A DNA stretch of 64,000 nt from Romboutsia_E sp900604535 (GTDB lineage: Bacteria > Bacillota > Clostridia > Peptostreptococcales > Peptostreptococcaceae). A model generated the notes under the pieces. The model saw only the letters and a list, made by a program, of their open reading frames with translations, had not been told where the DNA came from and did not search any database. Location: positions 1-64,000 of the forward strand of contig NZ_UWOT01000015.1 of NCBI RefSeq assembly GCF_900604535.1, in the 5' to 3' direction. Below are positions 7,869-16,906 of this stretch, in pieces; position 1 is the first letter of the stretch, and every line of letters starts with the position of its first letter. The translations under genes and the position numbers were made by a program.

Positions 7869-9841
7869 TATTCTTTATCATCATTTTTAAAATCTCTTCT
7901 CAATTCTATTACATTATCATCTTTCATATCTTTAGATTCTTCTATAACATTATATTCCTCAGTTATAGCATCTTCTTTACTTACTTTTGAAGCACCTTCA
8001 CTAGCTGAATCAACATCTAAAGGTAATTCTTCATTAAATGCTTTAATAAATTGATCTGAATCTAGAGTTTCATATACTAATAAAGCTTTTGCAACATAAT
8101 CTAACTTCTTCATGTTTTCTTGTAGTATATGTCTACATTCTCTATATGCTTTATCAACAATACGTCTTATTTCTTTATCTATTTCAGAAGCAACCTCTTC
8201 AGAATAATTTCTCTTAGTTGCGAAACTATTTCCTAGGAATACTTCATCATCATTATCTCCAAATACCATAGGTCCAAGTTTTGAACTCATACCATATTTA
8301 GTAACCATTCCTCTTGCTATAGAAGTTACTCTTTCTAAGTCATTAGAAGCTCCAGTTGATATATCTTCCATAACTAATTCTTCAGCAACTCTACCACCTA
8401 GAGCCATTACAATTGTTTCTTCCATCTCTAACTTTGTACCATACATTTGATCTTCTTTTGGAAGAGGTTCTGTAAATCCTCCAGCTCTACCTCTAGGTAT
8501 TATTGTAACTTGATGAACTGGACTTACATTTTCTAGTACATGCATACATATTGCATGACCTGCTTCATGATAAGCTGTAAGTTTTCTATCTTTCTCACTT
8601 ATAACTCTAGATTTTTTGGCTACACCAACCATAACTTTTGTTATAGCTTCTTCTATAGTTTCCATATGAATCTTTTTATCTCTTCTTCTAGCAGTTAATA
8701 TTGCTGCTTCATTCATTATATTTTCTATATCAGCAGGTGTAAATCCTGGTGTTCTTCTTGCTAAAACATCTGGCTTAACATCTTCTGACAATGGTTTGTT
8801 CTTAGAGTGAACTTTGAATATCGCCTCTCTACCTTTAACATCTGGTGCTCCAACAACAATTTCTCTATCAAATCTACCTGGTCTAAGTAACGCTGGGTCT
8901 AATATATCTGGTCTATTTGTTGCTGCCATTATAATTATACCTTGATTAACACCAAATCCATCCATTTCAACTAGTAATTGATTTAAAGTTTGCTCTCTTT
9001 CATCATGGCCTCCGCCAAGACCTGCTCCTCTTTTTCTACCAACAGCATCTATTTCATCTATAAATATTATAGCTGGAGAATTTTTCTTTGCTTGTTCAAA
9101 TAGATCTCTAACTCTTGAAGCTCCTACCCCAACAAACATTTCAACAAAATCAGAACCACTTATACTAAAGAATGGTACACCAGCTTCTCCAGCAACAGCT
9201 CTTGATAAATATGTCTTACCTGTACCAGGAGGACCCACCATAAGTATACCTTTTGGTATTCTAGCACCTAGGTCTATATATCTTTTTGGATTTTTTAGGA
9301 AGTCTACAACTTCTTGTAAATCTTCTTTTTCTTCTGTTAGTCCTGCTACATCCTTAAATGTTACTCTTGTTTTTTCGTCATCTTTATGAACTTTAGCTTT
9401 TGATTTACCAAAGCTCATAACTTTTCCGCCTCCACCTTGAGACTGATTCATAAATATAAACCAGAAAATTAACATCAGGAATAATATAAGTACACTTGGT
9501 AGCATATCAACAAACCATGGTGTTGATGGTTTTGCTTCTCCTCCAACAACTAATTTGCCATCCATTGCTTGTTGTAGTACTGTGTCAGCAAATTTATCCC
9601 CCATTATTTCCTCAGGTATGTATGATGTAAACTTCTTATTTGTATCTTTTATAGTTCCTTCTACTGCAGTTTGATCTATAAAGTGTAAGCTTAATATGTT
9701 TTCGTCAGTTAACTCCTGGTAAACTTGAGAGAAATTTAGTTGTTCTACTTCTTCAGTTGGTGAACCAGAAAATTGAACTATACCTACTATGATTATAAAT
9801 ATTAGCAGATAGAAACCTGCTCCTTTTAAAAGTTTGTTCAA
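7868..9841 (-). CDS. ftsH: ATP-dependent zinc metalloprotease FtsH
   Basis: Membrane-anchored AAA+ protease that degrades misfolded membrane proteins and regulators. Two membrane helices flank an extracytoplasmic region (about 10-110), followed by Walker A GPPGTGKT, Walker B IIFIDEIDAVG, the arginine-finger region RPGRFDREI and the zinc motif HEAGH near residue 415. The start is TTG at 9841: the upstream in-frame codons ATG AAA GGA GGG are themselves the ribosome binding site (AAAGGAGG) for this TTG. The protein is then about 657 residues, normal for Clostridia. tilS is directly upstream; hpt, often between the two, is absent. Confidence 0.97.
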   Translation of the reverse strand: MNKLLKGAGFYLLIFIIIVGIVQFSGSPTEEVEQLNFSQVYQELTDENILSLHFIDQTAVEGTIKDTNKKFTSYIPEEIMGDKFADTVLQQAMDGKLVVGGEAKPSTPWFVDMLPSVLILFLMLIFWFIFMNQSQGGGGKVMSFGKSKAKVHKDDEKTRVTFKDVAGLTEEKEDLQEVVDFLKNPKRYIDLGARIPKGILMVGPPGTGKTYLSRAVAGEAGVPFFSISGSDFVEMFVGVGASRVRDLFEQAKKNSPAIIFIDEIDAVGRKRGAGLGGGHDEREQTLNQLLVEMDGFGVNQGIIIMAATNRPDILDPALLRPGRFDREIVVGAPDVKGREAIFKVHSKNKPLSEDVKPDVLARRTPGFTPADIENIMNEAAILTARRRDKKIHMETIEEAITKVMVGVAKKSRVISEKDRKLTAYHEAGHAICMHVLENVSPVHQVTIIPRGRAGGFTEPLPKEDQMYGTKLEMEETIVMALGGRVAEELVMEDISTGASNDLERVTSIARGMVTKYGMSSKLGPMVFGDNDDEVFLGNSFATKRNYSEEVASEIDKEIRRIVDKAYRECRHILQENMKKLDYVAKALLVYETLDSDQFIKAFNEELPLDVDSASEGASKVSKEDAITEEYNVIEESKDMKDDNVIELRRDFKNDDKE

Positions 9842-9873
9842 AAGAAGCCCTCCTTTCATAAGTTGTTTTTATT

Positions 9874-11259
9874 CTATAGTTTCTTAAAGCTAACCTTTAA
9901 GACTTCTTTTGTATCTGAATCGATTTTATAATTTTCGCTGTGTCTTAAATCACCAACACTTAGTATTCCTTGCTGATCGGCAATTACAGGAATTTTACTT
10001 CTATCCTCTTTTGGCACTTTTATGTCAATAAATAAATCTTTAATTTTTTTACTTCCTCCAGAAAGTTTAATTTTATCTCCTGCTTTTCTGTTTCTTACAA
10101 CTATACCCCCTTTTATTTTATTAAAATCAAACCATTTGCATGATTTATCTGATTTACTCATTTTATATTTATCTACACTTATTACTTGTGTCTCGATAAC
10201 CATACCTATTTCTTTTACTTTGATAAATCCATTGCTAGGTATATTATAGCAAAATTCTATGTCTTCAATAACAATTTCTTTAGTTGTTATTATTAAACTA
10301 TCTTTTTTTCTATATACAAATACACCTCTTGGTAAATTTATCATTTTATCAATTTTAGATTCATCTTCTAATTCAATAATATCATCTATATGCCTTTGAT
10401 CTATAAAATTTGTATCTCCTAATATGTGCTTGATAGAATTTCTTAAAACTCTAACTTTAATAGAATTATGTAAATTAATATATTTATTTAGTTTAAGTTC
10501 TACACTATCGCTTTTTAAATTAGATACTTCATTAAATTTATTTACTGCCTCAGTTTCTATGTAATCATTATCACTTCTTAAGCTATTTCCCATCCTTACT
10601 ATAGATTCTATTACATTAGAGTTAAAATTATCCTTCATATAAGGTATGAGTTCTAATCTAATTTTATTTCTAGTATAAATACTTTCTAAGTTTGTTTGAT
10701 CTATCCTAGGATTTAATTTATTTTGTTTACAATACTCTTCTATATCATATCTTTCAACATCTAAAATAGGTCTAATTATAACACCATCTCTAATATATTC
10801 TATTCCTTTTAATCCTTGAAGACCAGTACCTCTCATCATACGCATTAATATAGTTTCAGCTTGGTCATTTAAATTATGACCTATTGCTATCTTATTAGCT
10901 CTAGTATTATTTTTTATCTCATAAAACATTTCATATCTAAGCTGTCTTGCCCCTTCTTCTATTGATACTCCATTTTTTTCACAATATTCAGGAACATTTA
11001 TTGACTTTATAAAGAATGTTATTCCTAACTCTTCACAAAGCTTAGAAATATAAAAAGCATCTTTTTGAGCCTCTATACCTCTTATTTGATGATTCAAATG
11101 AGCTGCATAAATCTCTAAATCCCATTCCTCCTTCATCCTATTTAAAATATGTAATAAACAAACAGAGTCTGGACCTCCAGATAATCCAACTACAATCTTA
11201 TCACCCTTTTGTATTAATTCATATTTATTTACAGTACTTAGTACTTTCTCAAATATCAT
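9874..11259 (-). CDS. tilS: tRNA(Ile)-lysidine synthetase TilS
   Basis: Attaches lysine to C34 of the CAU-anticodon tRNA-Ile so that it reads AUA, essential in this AUA-rich genome. The 461-residue protein has the N-type ATP pyrophosphatase loop GLSGGPDSVCLLHIL near residue 27, GHNLNDQAETILMRMMRGTG near 128, and a C-terminal TilS domain (about 370-461, GGIVVRNRKAGDKIKL). It starts the tilS-ftsH pair, with a short gap to ftsH. Confidence 0.95.
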   Translation of the reverse strand: MIFEKVLSTVNKYELIQKGDKIVVGLSGGPDSVCLLHILNRMKEEWDLEIYAAHLNHQIRGIEAQKDAFYISKLCEELGITFFIKSINVPEYCEKNGVSIEEGARQLRYEMFYEIKNNTRANKIAIGHNLNDQAETILMRMMRGTGLQGLKGIEYIRDGVIIRPILDVERYDIEEYCKQNKLNPRIDQTNLESIYTRNKIRLELIPYMKDNFNSNVIESIVRMGNSLRSDNDYIETEAVNKFNEVSNLKSDSVELKLNKYINLHNSIKVRVLRNSIKHILGDTNFIDQRHIDDIIELEDESKIDKMINLPRGVFVYRKKDSLIITTKEIVIEDIEFCYNIPSNGFIKVKEIGMVIETQVISVDKYKMSKSDKSCKWFDFNKIKGGIVVRNRKAGDKIKLSGGSKKIKDLFIDIKVPKEDRSKIPVIADQQGILSVGDLRHSENYKIDSDTKEVLKVSFKKL

Positions 11260-11393
11260 AATTATACCTCATTACTATTTTTTTAACTTTTACTATAAGT
11301 AGTTTCTATAAAAAAACCATAAACCCTTGTATCATTTTTAATTAAAGATATAAAAGATTATATAGATATAATAATACCAAATAAATTAAATAA

Positions 11394-11415
11394 AAGGTAG
11401 TATTTTAACTACCTT
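11394..11415 (-). terminator. intrinsic terminator after DUF1934 gene
   Basis: Hairpin AAGGTAGT / ACTACCTT with a six-base loop and a T-rich tract on the minus strand, 31 bases after the DUF1934 stop. Confidence 0.75.
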
Positions 11416-11445
11416 GTATAAAATTTATATCTATTTATTTATCTC

Positions 11446-11856
11446 TTATTTTTCTACATTTATAGTTATCTTATTTCTTCCGTTAAACATATCATTCATT
11501 TTTAAATTATAGTCTAACTCAATTTTAAAATTATTTTCACTATTATTATCTACATCTAAATGCTTAGTATGTGTTTCTATTAAAAATAAACCGTATGGAG
11601 TTTTATAATTACTGGTATGAACCTTTCCTTTTTCAAAAACCATAGTTGAATTACTTGCTCCAAATCTCTTTATGGTTATTTCTTTTTTAGAAACCTTTAT
11701 GCTTGTTGTAATTTCTACACCTTCATTATCTTCTTTATACATTAAATATGTAGCATCATTTTTTTCATGTAGAGTTCCTACAGTATTCACATTAATAATA
11801 TCTATTTTACTATGCTCATCATACTGAATAGTGTTTATATTGATTTTTACATCCAT
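11446..11856 (-). CDS. DUF1934 domain-containing protein (YwiB-like)
   Basis: A 136-residue beta-rich protein of the DUF1934/YwiB family, a calycin-like small barrel of unknown function in Firmicutes. Supporting features are the family-like central stretch SNSTMVFEKGKVHTSNYKT and PYGLFLIETHTKHLDV. It has no signal peptide or membrane segment. It has its own terminators on both sides, so it is probably monocistronic. The family assignment rests on pattern recognition and the short length. Confidence 0.75.
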   Translation of the reverse strand: MDVKININTIQYDEHSKIDIINVNTVGTLHEKNDATYLMYKEDNEGVEITTSIKVSKKEITIKRFGASNSTMVFEKGKVHTSNYKTPYGLFLIETHTKHLDVDNNSENNFKIELDYNLKMNDMFNGRNKITINVEK

Positions 11857-11877
11857 AGTAAATTTTCCTCCTAAAAA

Positions 11878-11913
11878 TATAAACTTTAGATATAATTATA
11901 TCTAAAGTTTATA
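11878..11913 (-). terminator. intrinsic terminator after murI
   Basis: Perfect 17-base-pair inverted repeat (arms 11878-11894 and 11897-11913) with an AT loop and T's following on the minus strand; located 12 bases beyond the murI stop. Confidence 0.75.
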
Positions 11914-11925
11914 CTATTTAATAAC

Positions 11926-12735
11926 TTAATATTTTTGTATATCTATTTTCTTTACATCATTCATCTCTCTTTTTAAAAACTGCTGACCTATACTAACAAA
12001 TTTTTCCGGTATGTCTGATACATAATACTCATATGTCGAATTATTACAATCCTTAGATCTTAGTATATTTTTTTGCGTTAGTATAATTTCTAAATCTTTT
12101 GCAGTTTCTTTTGCAGGATTCACTAATTTAATGTTATCTCCTACAACTGATCCTATAGTTCTTTTTAATATAGGATAATGAGTACATCCTAAAACTAATG
12201 AGTCTATACCTTCCACTAGTAGATCATTTAAATACTCTTTCGCTGTTAAGTATGCTACTTCTGTATTCGACCACCCTTCTTCAATTATAGGAACAAATAA
12301 AGGGCATGCCTTAGAAACAATTTTAATATCTTTATCTAATTTTTGTATTTCTAAATCATAAGACTTGGAGCTTATAGTACCTTGTGTCCCTATTACACCT
12401 ATAATCTTATCTCTTGTAGAATATACAGCAGCTCTTGCACCTGCTTCGATTACACCAATAATAGGTATATCATATTTTTGCTTTGCTTCTTTTAAACTTC
12501 TCGCTGTAGCCGTATTACATGCTATAACTATAGCTTTTACATTTTTAGATATCAAAAAGTTTATTGCCTGAAAAGTATACTCAATTATAGTATCCTTAGA
12601 TCTAGGTCCATAAGGAACTCTTGCTGTATCTCCAAAATAAACTATATTTTCATTAGGTAAAACTTTTATAATCTCTTTTAAAACAGTTAATCCACCTAAG
12701 CCTGAATCAAATACACCTATAGGTCTATTATCCAT
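11926..12735 (-). CDS. murI: glutamate racemase
   Basis: Converts L-glutamate to D-glutamate for peptidoglycan. The 269-residue cofactor-independent racemase shows both catalytic cysteines: IVIACNTATARS near residue 70 and LVLGCTHYPILK near 182, plus the N-terminal GVFDSGLGGLTVLK signature with the conserved Asp. It starts 13 bases after ddl, so murI and ddl form a cell-wall precursor operon supplying D-Glu and D-Ala-D-Ala. Confidence 0.96.
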   Translation of the reverse strand: MDNRPIGVFDSGLGGLTVLKEIIKVLPNENIVYFGDTARVPYGPRSKDTIIEYTFQAINFLISKNVKAIVIACNTATARSLKEAKQKYDIPIIGVIEAGARAAVYSTRDKIIGVIGTQGTISSKSYDLEIQKLDKDIKIVSKACPLFVPIIEEGWSNTEVAYLTAKEYLNDLLVEGIDSLVLGCTHYPILKRTIGSVVGDNIKLVNPAKETAKDLEIILTQKNILRSKDCNNSTYEYYVSDIPEKFVSIGQQFLKREMNDVKKIDIQKY

Positions 12736-12748
12736 ATTAACACCTACT

Positions 12749-13816
12749 TTACTTTTTTGTATCTAATGCTAGTTCTATAAGTTTATCTATTAGTTTAGAA
12801 TATCCTAAACCTGTAGCTTCCCACATTTTAGGATACATGCTTATATTAGTAAACCCTGGTAATGTGTTTATCTCATTTATAAATATTTTTCCTGAATTTT
12901 TATCTATAAAGAAGTCTACTCTTGAAAGACCTTTACCATCTAATGCTTTAAATGCTTTTATAGCCATACTTCTTATATTTTCCATATCATCTTCACTTAT
13001 ATTAGCTGGTATATCATAAGTTGATGATCCATTTATATACTTATCTTCATAATCATAAAAATCTTTAGCAGGCTTTATTTCTCCAGCTATAGATGCTTCA
13101 ACTTCTTCATTACCTAATACAGCAACTTCTATTTCTCTGGCATCTATACCTTGCTCTAAAACGATTCTAGAATCATATATTAATGCTTCATTTATTCCAG
13201 CTAAAAGTTCTTCTCTATTTGTAGCTTTCGATATACCTACACTAGAACCTAAGTTTGCAGGCTTAACAAATATTGGGAAATTTAATTTACTTTCAATTTT
13301 GTCTAGTTCATCTTCTTGCCTACTATTAAATACCCATCTACTTGTAGAACAGTACTCAACTTGTGGTAATCCAATCTCTGAGTATATAGTTTTACAAATA
13401 AGTTTATCCATTCCCGTACTAGACGCAAGAACCCCACAACCTACATATGGTATTTGGCTTATTTCAAATAAACCTTGAACGGTTCCATCTTCACCATATG
13501 GTCCATGTAATACTGGGAATAATACATCTATCTTTTTTACTATTCCATTTTCAAATAATATGCCAACTTCTTTATTTCCCATTGGAACTAGATTTATTTC
13601 TACATTTCTATTAGCTAATTCAACCCATTTACCACTCTTTATATCCTCTGAGTTTCCTTCATAATATAACCATGTTCCTTCTTTAGTTATACCTATCGTA
13701 AATACATTATATTTATCTTTATTTATATTTTCATATATAGAAGCTGCTGAAGATAATGAAACTTCATGCTCTCCTGATTTTCCTCCAAATATTAAAGCTA
13801 CATTAAGTTTTGCCAT
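12749..13816 (-). CDS. ddl: D-alanine--D-alanine ligase
   Basis: ATP-grasp ligase joining two D-alanines for the peptidoglycan stem. The 355 residues include GGKSGEHEVSLSSAASI at the N-terminus, HGPYGEDGTVQGLFE near 108, the ATP-binding VKPANLGSSVGISKA near 183 and the metal-binding NEINTLPGFTNISMYPKMW near 318. Length and motifs fit housekeeping Ddl, and the partner gene murI rather than vanH/vanX argues against a resistance ligase. Ribosome binding site AGAAGGGA precedes the ATG. Confidence 0.95.
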   Translation of the reverse strand: MAKLNVALIFGGKSGEHEVSLSSAASIYENINKDKYNVFTIGITKEGTWLYYEGNSEDIKSGKWVELANRNVEINLVPMGNKEVGILFENGIVKKIDVLFPVLHGPYGEDGTVQGLFEISQIPYVGCGVLASSTGMDKLICKTIYSEIGLPQVEYCSTSRWVFNSRQEDELDKIESKLNFPIFVKPANLGSSVGISKATNREELLAGINEALIYDSRIVLEQGIDAREIEVAVLGNEEVEASIAGEIKPAKDFYDYEDKYINGSSTYDIPANISEDDMENIRSMAIKAFKALDGKGLSRVDFFIDKNSGKIFINEINTLPGFTNISMYPKMWEATGLGYSKLIDKLIELALDTKK

Positions 13817-13909
13817 AATTTTTATCCCTTCTATTTAATAATTATATTATTAATTTTTAATTATATTCAATTTGTTATCTAAATGATTATTATAGTGTAT
13901 TTTAACAAA

Positions 13910-13938
13910 AAAATAAAGAAGCAAGGCTTCTTTATTTT
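13910..13938 (-). terminator. intrinsic terminator after sleB-like gene
   Basis: Perfect 13-bp inverted repeat AAAATAAAGAAGC / GCTTCTTTATTTT with a three-base loop and a T-run on the minus strand, beginning 15 bases after the stop. Confidence 0.85.
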
Positions 13939-13953
13939 CAAATGCATAATGAA

Positions 13954-14478
13954 CTATTTTGCGAATACATGATTTCCTATTCTCATATGCGGGTTAAGCT
14001 TTTGAATCCATTTACACGTAGAAATTTCTGGATTCCAAAAGTATACAGCTTTTTCAGTTGGATCCTCTCCATATAAAGCTGCTTGAGCAGCTTTATATGC
14101 TTCATCAGTTGGATTCATATTTATTGATCCATTTTTCACTACCGAAAACGCATTTTTTTGATATATAACATCTTCTATTGAGTTTGGAAACCTCGAATCT
14201 TTTACTCTATTTATTACAACAGCTGCTACAGCAACCTGTCCTTCATAGCTCTCTCCTCTAGCTTCACTTGTTACCAATTTTGATAACAATAAAATTTCTT
14301 CATTAGTTAAATTTATTACGGCCTTTCTTTCTTCTTTTTTATTTGTCTTTACAGCTGGTATTGATTTATCTTCAAAATCATCCCCTTCTGCAAAACCTTT
14401 ACTAGTGCCAATAATTATGCACATAAAAACTAGTAGAGATACTATAATTTTATAGCACCTATCCATAGTTAAATTCAC
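13954..14478 (-). CDS. SleB-family cell wall hydrolase
   Basis: A 174-residue exported protein: an N-terminal membrane/signal segment (about 10-30) and a Hydrolase_2 (SleB-type) domain from about residue 58, with LVTSEARGES carrying the conserved catalytic glutamate, GQVAVAAVVINRV and the aromatic YFWNPEIS segment. SleB-type enzymes cleave peptidoglycan as lytic transglycosylases, often cortex in germinating spores. It follows spoIIR by 19 bases. Lacking the N-terminal peptidoglycan-binding domain of true SleB, it may act in the mother cell or vegetative wall. Confidence 0.85.
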   Translation of the reverse strand: MNLTMDRCYKIIVSLLVFMCIIIGTSKGFAEGDDFEDKSIPAVKTNKKEERKAVINLTNEEILLLSKLVTSEARGESYEGQVAVAAVVINRVKDSRFPNSIEDVIYQKNAFSVVKNGSINMNPTDEAYKAAQAALYGEDPTEKAVYFWNPEISTCKWIQKLNPHMRIGNHVFAK

Positions 14479-14497
14479 TCCTTTTTTTGATTGATGA

Positions 14498-15154
14498 TTA
14501 AAATATCCCCTTCATAACTTCTACTATCTTGAATTTAAATTTAACAACACTTTCCTCTTCCTTATTTTTAGTGGTAATTAATTTGTATTCATCTTCACTT
14601 AATATAGACTGTAGTTTTTCATCTGTAGCCTCATCTATTACTCCATTTTCTTCATCTACAAAACATAATGGAGGAAACATTACACACCACCAGTTTTTAC
14701 CTGTACCGTTTCCTATTACAACTTTTAATGCCTTATACTCTCCTGCAGGCAAAATAACGTTAGAATATTGTTTTGTTGGAAAGTTACTATATTCAATTCC
14801 TACTTTAACATCATAGCTATATCCATTAGCCTCTATCGTTTCTTTGCCTATTTTGTGTAAATTCTCATACTCATTGATTATTATATTTTCACTTTCCTCT
14901 ATACTTTTTGAGTTTCCCAACTTTGGTTGTAAATAACTTATAATTTCATCTCTTACTTTTAATTTTAATTCTTGATCCTCATCACTATCACTGTTAGCTA
15001 TAACATGAAATCTTATCAACTTTTCTTTGTAACTTTCTGTACTACTATCTATTTTATCAACTTCACCTTTTATAGATATAGACATTATTGAAATAATGCC
15101 TATAAAACTTAAAATTAGAATTACCAATCTAGTTTTTATTATTCTCTCTTTCAT
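14498..15154 (-). CDS. spoIIR: stage II sporulation protein R
   Basis: Forespore-made signal protein that activates SpoIIGA to process pro-sigma-E in the mother cell. The 218-residue protein begins with a hydrophobic export segment (about 8-28) and contains the SpoIIR signatures IRFHVIANSDSDEDQELKLK near 48 and NVILPAGEYKALKVVIGNG with GKNWWCVMFPPLCFV near 155. It lies upstream of a sleB-like gene in a likely two-gene unit. In Bacilli it is under sigma-F; I did not define that promoter here. Confidence 0.95.
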   Translation of the reverse strand: MKERIIKTRLVILILSFIGIISIMSISIKGEVDKIDSSTESYKEKLIRFHVIANSDSDEDQELKLKVRDEIISYLQPKLGNSKSIEESENIIINEYENLHKIGKETIEANGYSYDVKVGIEYSNFPTKQYSNVILPAGEYKALKVVIGNGTGKNWWCVMFPPLCFVDEENGVIDEATDEKLQSILSEDEYKLITTKNKEEESVVKFKFKIVEVMKGIF

Positions 15155-15220
15155 ATTTTATATCCCCCTAAATATTTTACTATTTTGAGTATCTCCATTT
15201 TAGAGGAATTTATACAATAA

Positions 15221-15240
15221 AAAAAGAAGGTTTCCCTTCT
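15221..15240 (-). terminator. intrinsic terminator after GntR gene
   Basis: Minus-strand AGAAGG-GAAA-CCTTCT hairpin with a stable GNRA-type loop, followed by seven T's, right after the regulator's stop codon. Confidence 0.88.
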
Positions 15241-15241
15241 C

Positions 15242-15922
15242 TTATAACTCTTTATTATTTACTGCTTTATCTATCATGAAATGCTCTGCATTTTCTATAT
15301 GTTCCGTAGCATATTTTTTAGCTAATTCACAATCCCCTTTTTCAATCGCATCTAATATATTTTGATGCTCCTCAACTATACTTAAAGATGAATCGTAATC
15401 TGATATGTATGTTACTCTAAATCTATACACTTGTTCCCATAAAGAATTTATTACTTGATGTAGCTTTTTATTATTCGCGGCTTTAAATATACATTCATGA
15501 AACTCAACATCTTTTTTTAATAAAGTTTCTATATCAGAATTTATAGTACTTTCTTTAAATTCTTCTGCTATTTTCTTTAATTTTTTTAAGTCTATATCAC
15601 TTATTCTTTCCGCTGCAAGAGATGCTGATAACCCTTCTAAGCTAGCTCTTACTTCTAATACATCTATTACGTCTTTTAGAGACATATTTGCTACATATGC
15701 TCCCTTTCTTGGTAGCATAACAACTAAACCTTCTAGCTCTAATTTTCTTATTGCCTCTCTAACTGGTGTTCTACTAACACCTAATTGTTCTGCAAGTTGA
15801 ACTTCCATTAATCTTTGACCTGGTTTTAAGTTACCTTCTAGTATAGCTTCTCTTAAGTTTTCAAATACTACATCCCTTAATGGTTTATAATCATCTAAAT
15901 TTAATTTAGTTAAATTATCCAT
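15242..15922 (-). CDS. GntR-family (FadR/FCD) transcriptional regulator
   Basis: The 226-residue protein has a GntR winged helix (about 10-75, LAEQLGVSRTPVREAIRKL) and an all-helical FCD ligand-binding domain (about 85-215) with the metal-binding type His residues in EFHECIF and EEHQNIL. The start is ATG at 15922, preceded by AAAGGAG at 9 bases; upstream in-frame codons lie inside ispE. It overlaps the ispE stop by 8 bases, so the two are co-translated. This regulator next to ispE is common in related genomes; its ligand and targets are not known from the sequence. Confidence 0.9.
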   Translation of the reverse strand: MDNLTKLNLDDYKPLRDVVFENLREAILEGNLKPGQRLMEVQLAEQLGVSRTPVREAIRKLELEGLVVMLPRKGAYVANMSLKDVIDVLEVRASLEGLSASLAAERISDIDLKKLKKIAEEFKESTINSDIETLLKKDVEFHECIFKAANNKKLHQVINSLWEQVYRFRVTYISDYDSSLSIVEEHQNILDAIEKGDCELAKKYATEHIENAEHFMIDKAVNNKEL

Positions 15923-16796
15923 TAATTTCAACTCCTTTCTCACTACTATTAACTACATATACTTGTTTATATTTCTTCAGTAATTCCTTTTTCCCTTTTA
16001 AAGCATCTTCCTTATTTTTGTATAAACCAAATACAGTAGGACCACTTCCGCTCATCATAGAACCTAATGCCTTATTTTCATTCATAATTTCTTCTATTTC
16101 TTTTATTTGAGCATGATTTTTACTGGTAACTGCTTCAAGTACATTTACCATATTTCTTGATATAGAATCTATATCATTGTTTTTTAAACATTGTATTAAG
16201 TATTCATTATTAGGCCTAATTTTGATATTACTTAAGTCTAATCCCTCGTATACCTCTTTTGTCGAAACAAATAACTCTGGCTTGCAAACTAATATACTAA
16301 CATCTTTAGGTAAACCTTTTATGTATGTAAGCTCTTCTCCGACACCTTTAGCTAAAGCCGCATTTCCTACTATACAAAAAGGTACATCCGCTCCTAATTT
16401 AAATCCAAGTTCTTGTAATTTTTTATCCGATAAGTTTAAATTCCACATCTTATTAAGACCTACTAATACTGCTGCTGCGTTAGAGCTACCTCCAGCCATT
16501 CCTGCTGCTATAGGTATATTCTTTTCTATAAAAATTTCAACTCCCTTTTCTATAGAAAAAGTACGTCTAAGTAGATCTACAGCTTTATAAACTATATTAT
16601 CTCCATCTAATGGAATATCTGAGCTATTACTGTTTATTATTATGTCATTATTATTAACTTCTTTAATTTTTATGATGTCGTACAGGTCTATTGTCTGCAT
16701 TATCATTTCGACTAAATGATATCCATCCTGTCTTTTACCTAGGACATCTATTGATAAATTTATTTTTGCCCTGCTCTTTAATTCTATAGAATTCAT
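15915..16796 (-). CDS. ispE: 4-diphosphocytidyl-2-C-methyl-D-erythritol kinase
   Basis: GHMP kinase of the MEP (non-mevalonate) isoprenoid pathway. The 293-residue protein has the N-terminal RAKINLSIDVLGKRQDGYH, the ATP-binding IPIAAGMAGGSSNAAAVLVG near residue 91, the catalytic region KLGADVPFCI near 130 and the C-terminal GSMMSGSGPTVFGLY near 245. It starts 110 bases downstream of the sipL terminator and is coupled to the GntR regulator by overlap. Confidence 0.96.
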   Translation of the reverse strand: MNSIELKSRAKINLSIDVLGKRQDGYHLVEMIMQTIDLYDIIKIKEVNNNDIIINSNSSDIPLDGDNIVYKAVDLLRRTFSIEKGVEIFIEKNIPIAAGMAGGSSNAAAVLVGLNKMWNLNLSDKKLQELGFKLGADVPFCIVGNAALAKGVGEELTYIKGLPKDVSILVCKPELFVSTKEVYEGLDLSNIKIRPNNEYLIQCLKNNDIDSISRNMVNVLEAVTSKNHAQIKEIEEIMNENKALGSMMSGSGPTVFGLYKNKEDALKGKKELLKKYKQVYVVNSSEKGVEING

Positions 16797-16852
16797 TTTA
16801 GCCTCCTTTATATATCGTATAATGCATTCCTATTTATAAATATTATACTACA

Positions 16853-16898
16853 AAAAATAAAATAATAGGGCATTATAACACCCTATTATTTTATTTTT
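16853..16898 (-). terminator. long-stem terminator after sipL
   Basis: Perfect 18-bp inverted repeat (arms 16853-16870 and 16881-16898, GC-rich core AGGG/CCCT) with a ten-base loop and T-rich ends on both strands. It follows the sipL stop by 9 bases. Confidence 0.88.
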
Positions 16899-16906
16899 AT
16901 ATAATA

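Noticed and set aside
12749..13816. ddl as a vancomycin-resistance ligase near a two-component system
   Set aside because: It is paired with murI, the usual housekeeping context; no vanH/vanX/vanS/vanR is nearby, and the kinase-transporter cluster is some 40 kb away.
16177..16590. Long plus-strand frame opposite ispE
   Set aside because: Antisense shadow of ispE; no binding site and no recognisable protein.
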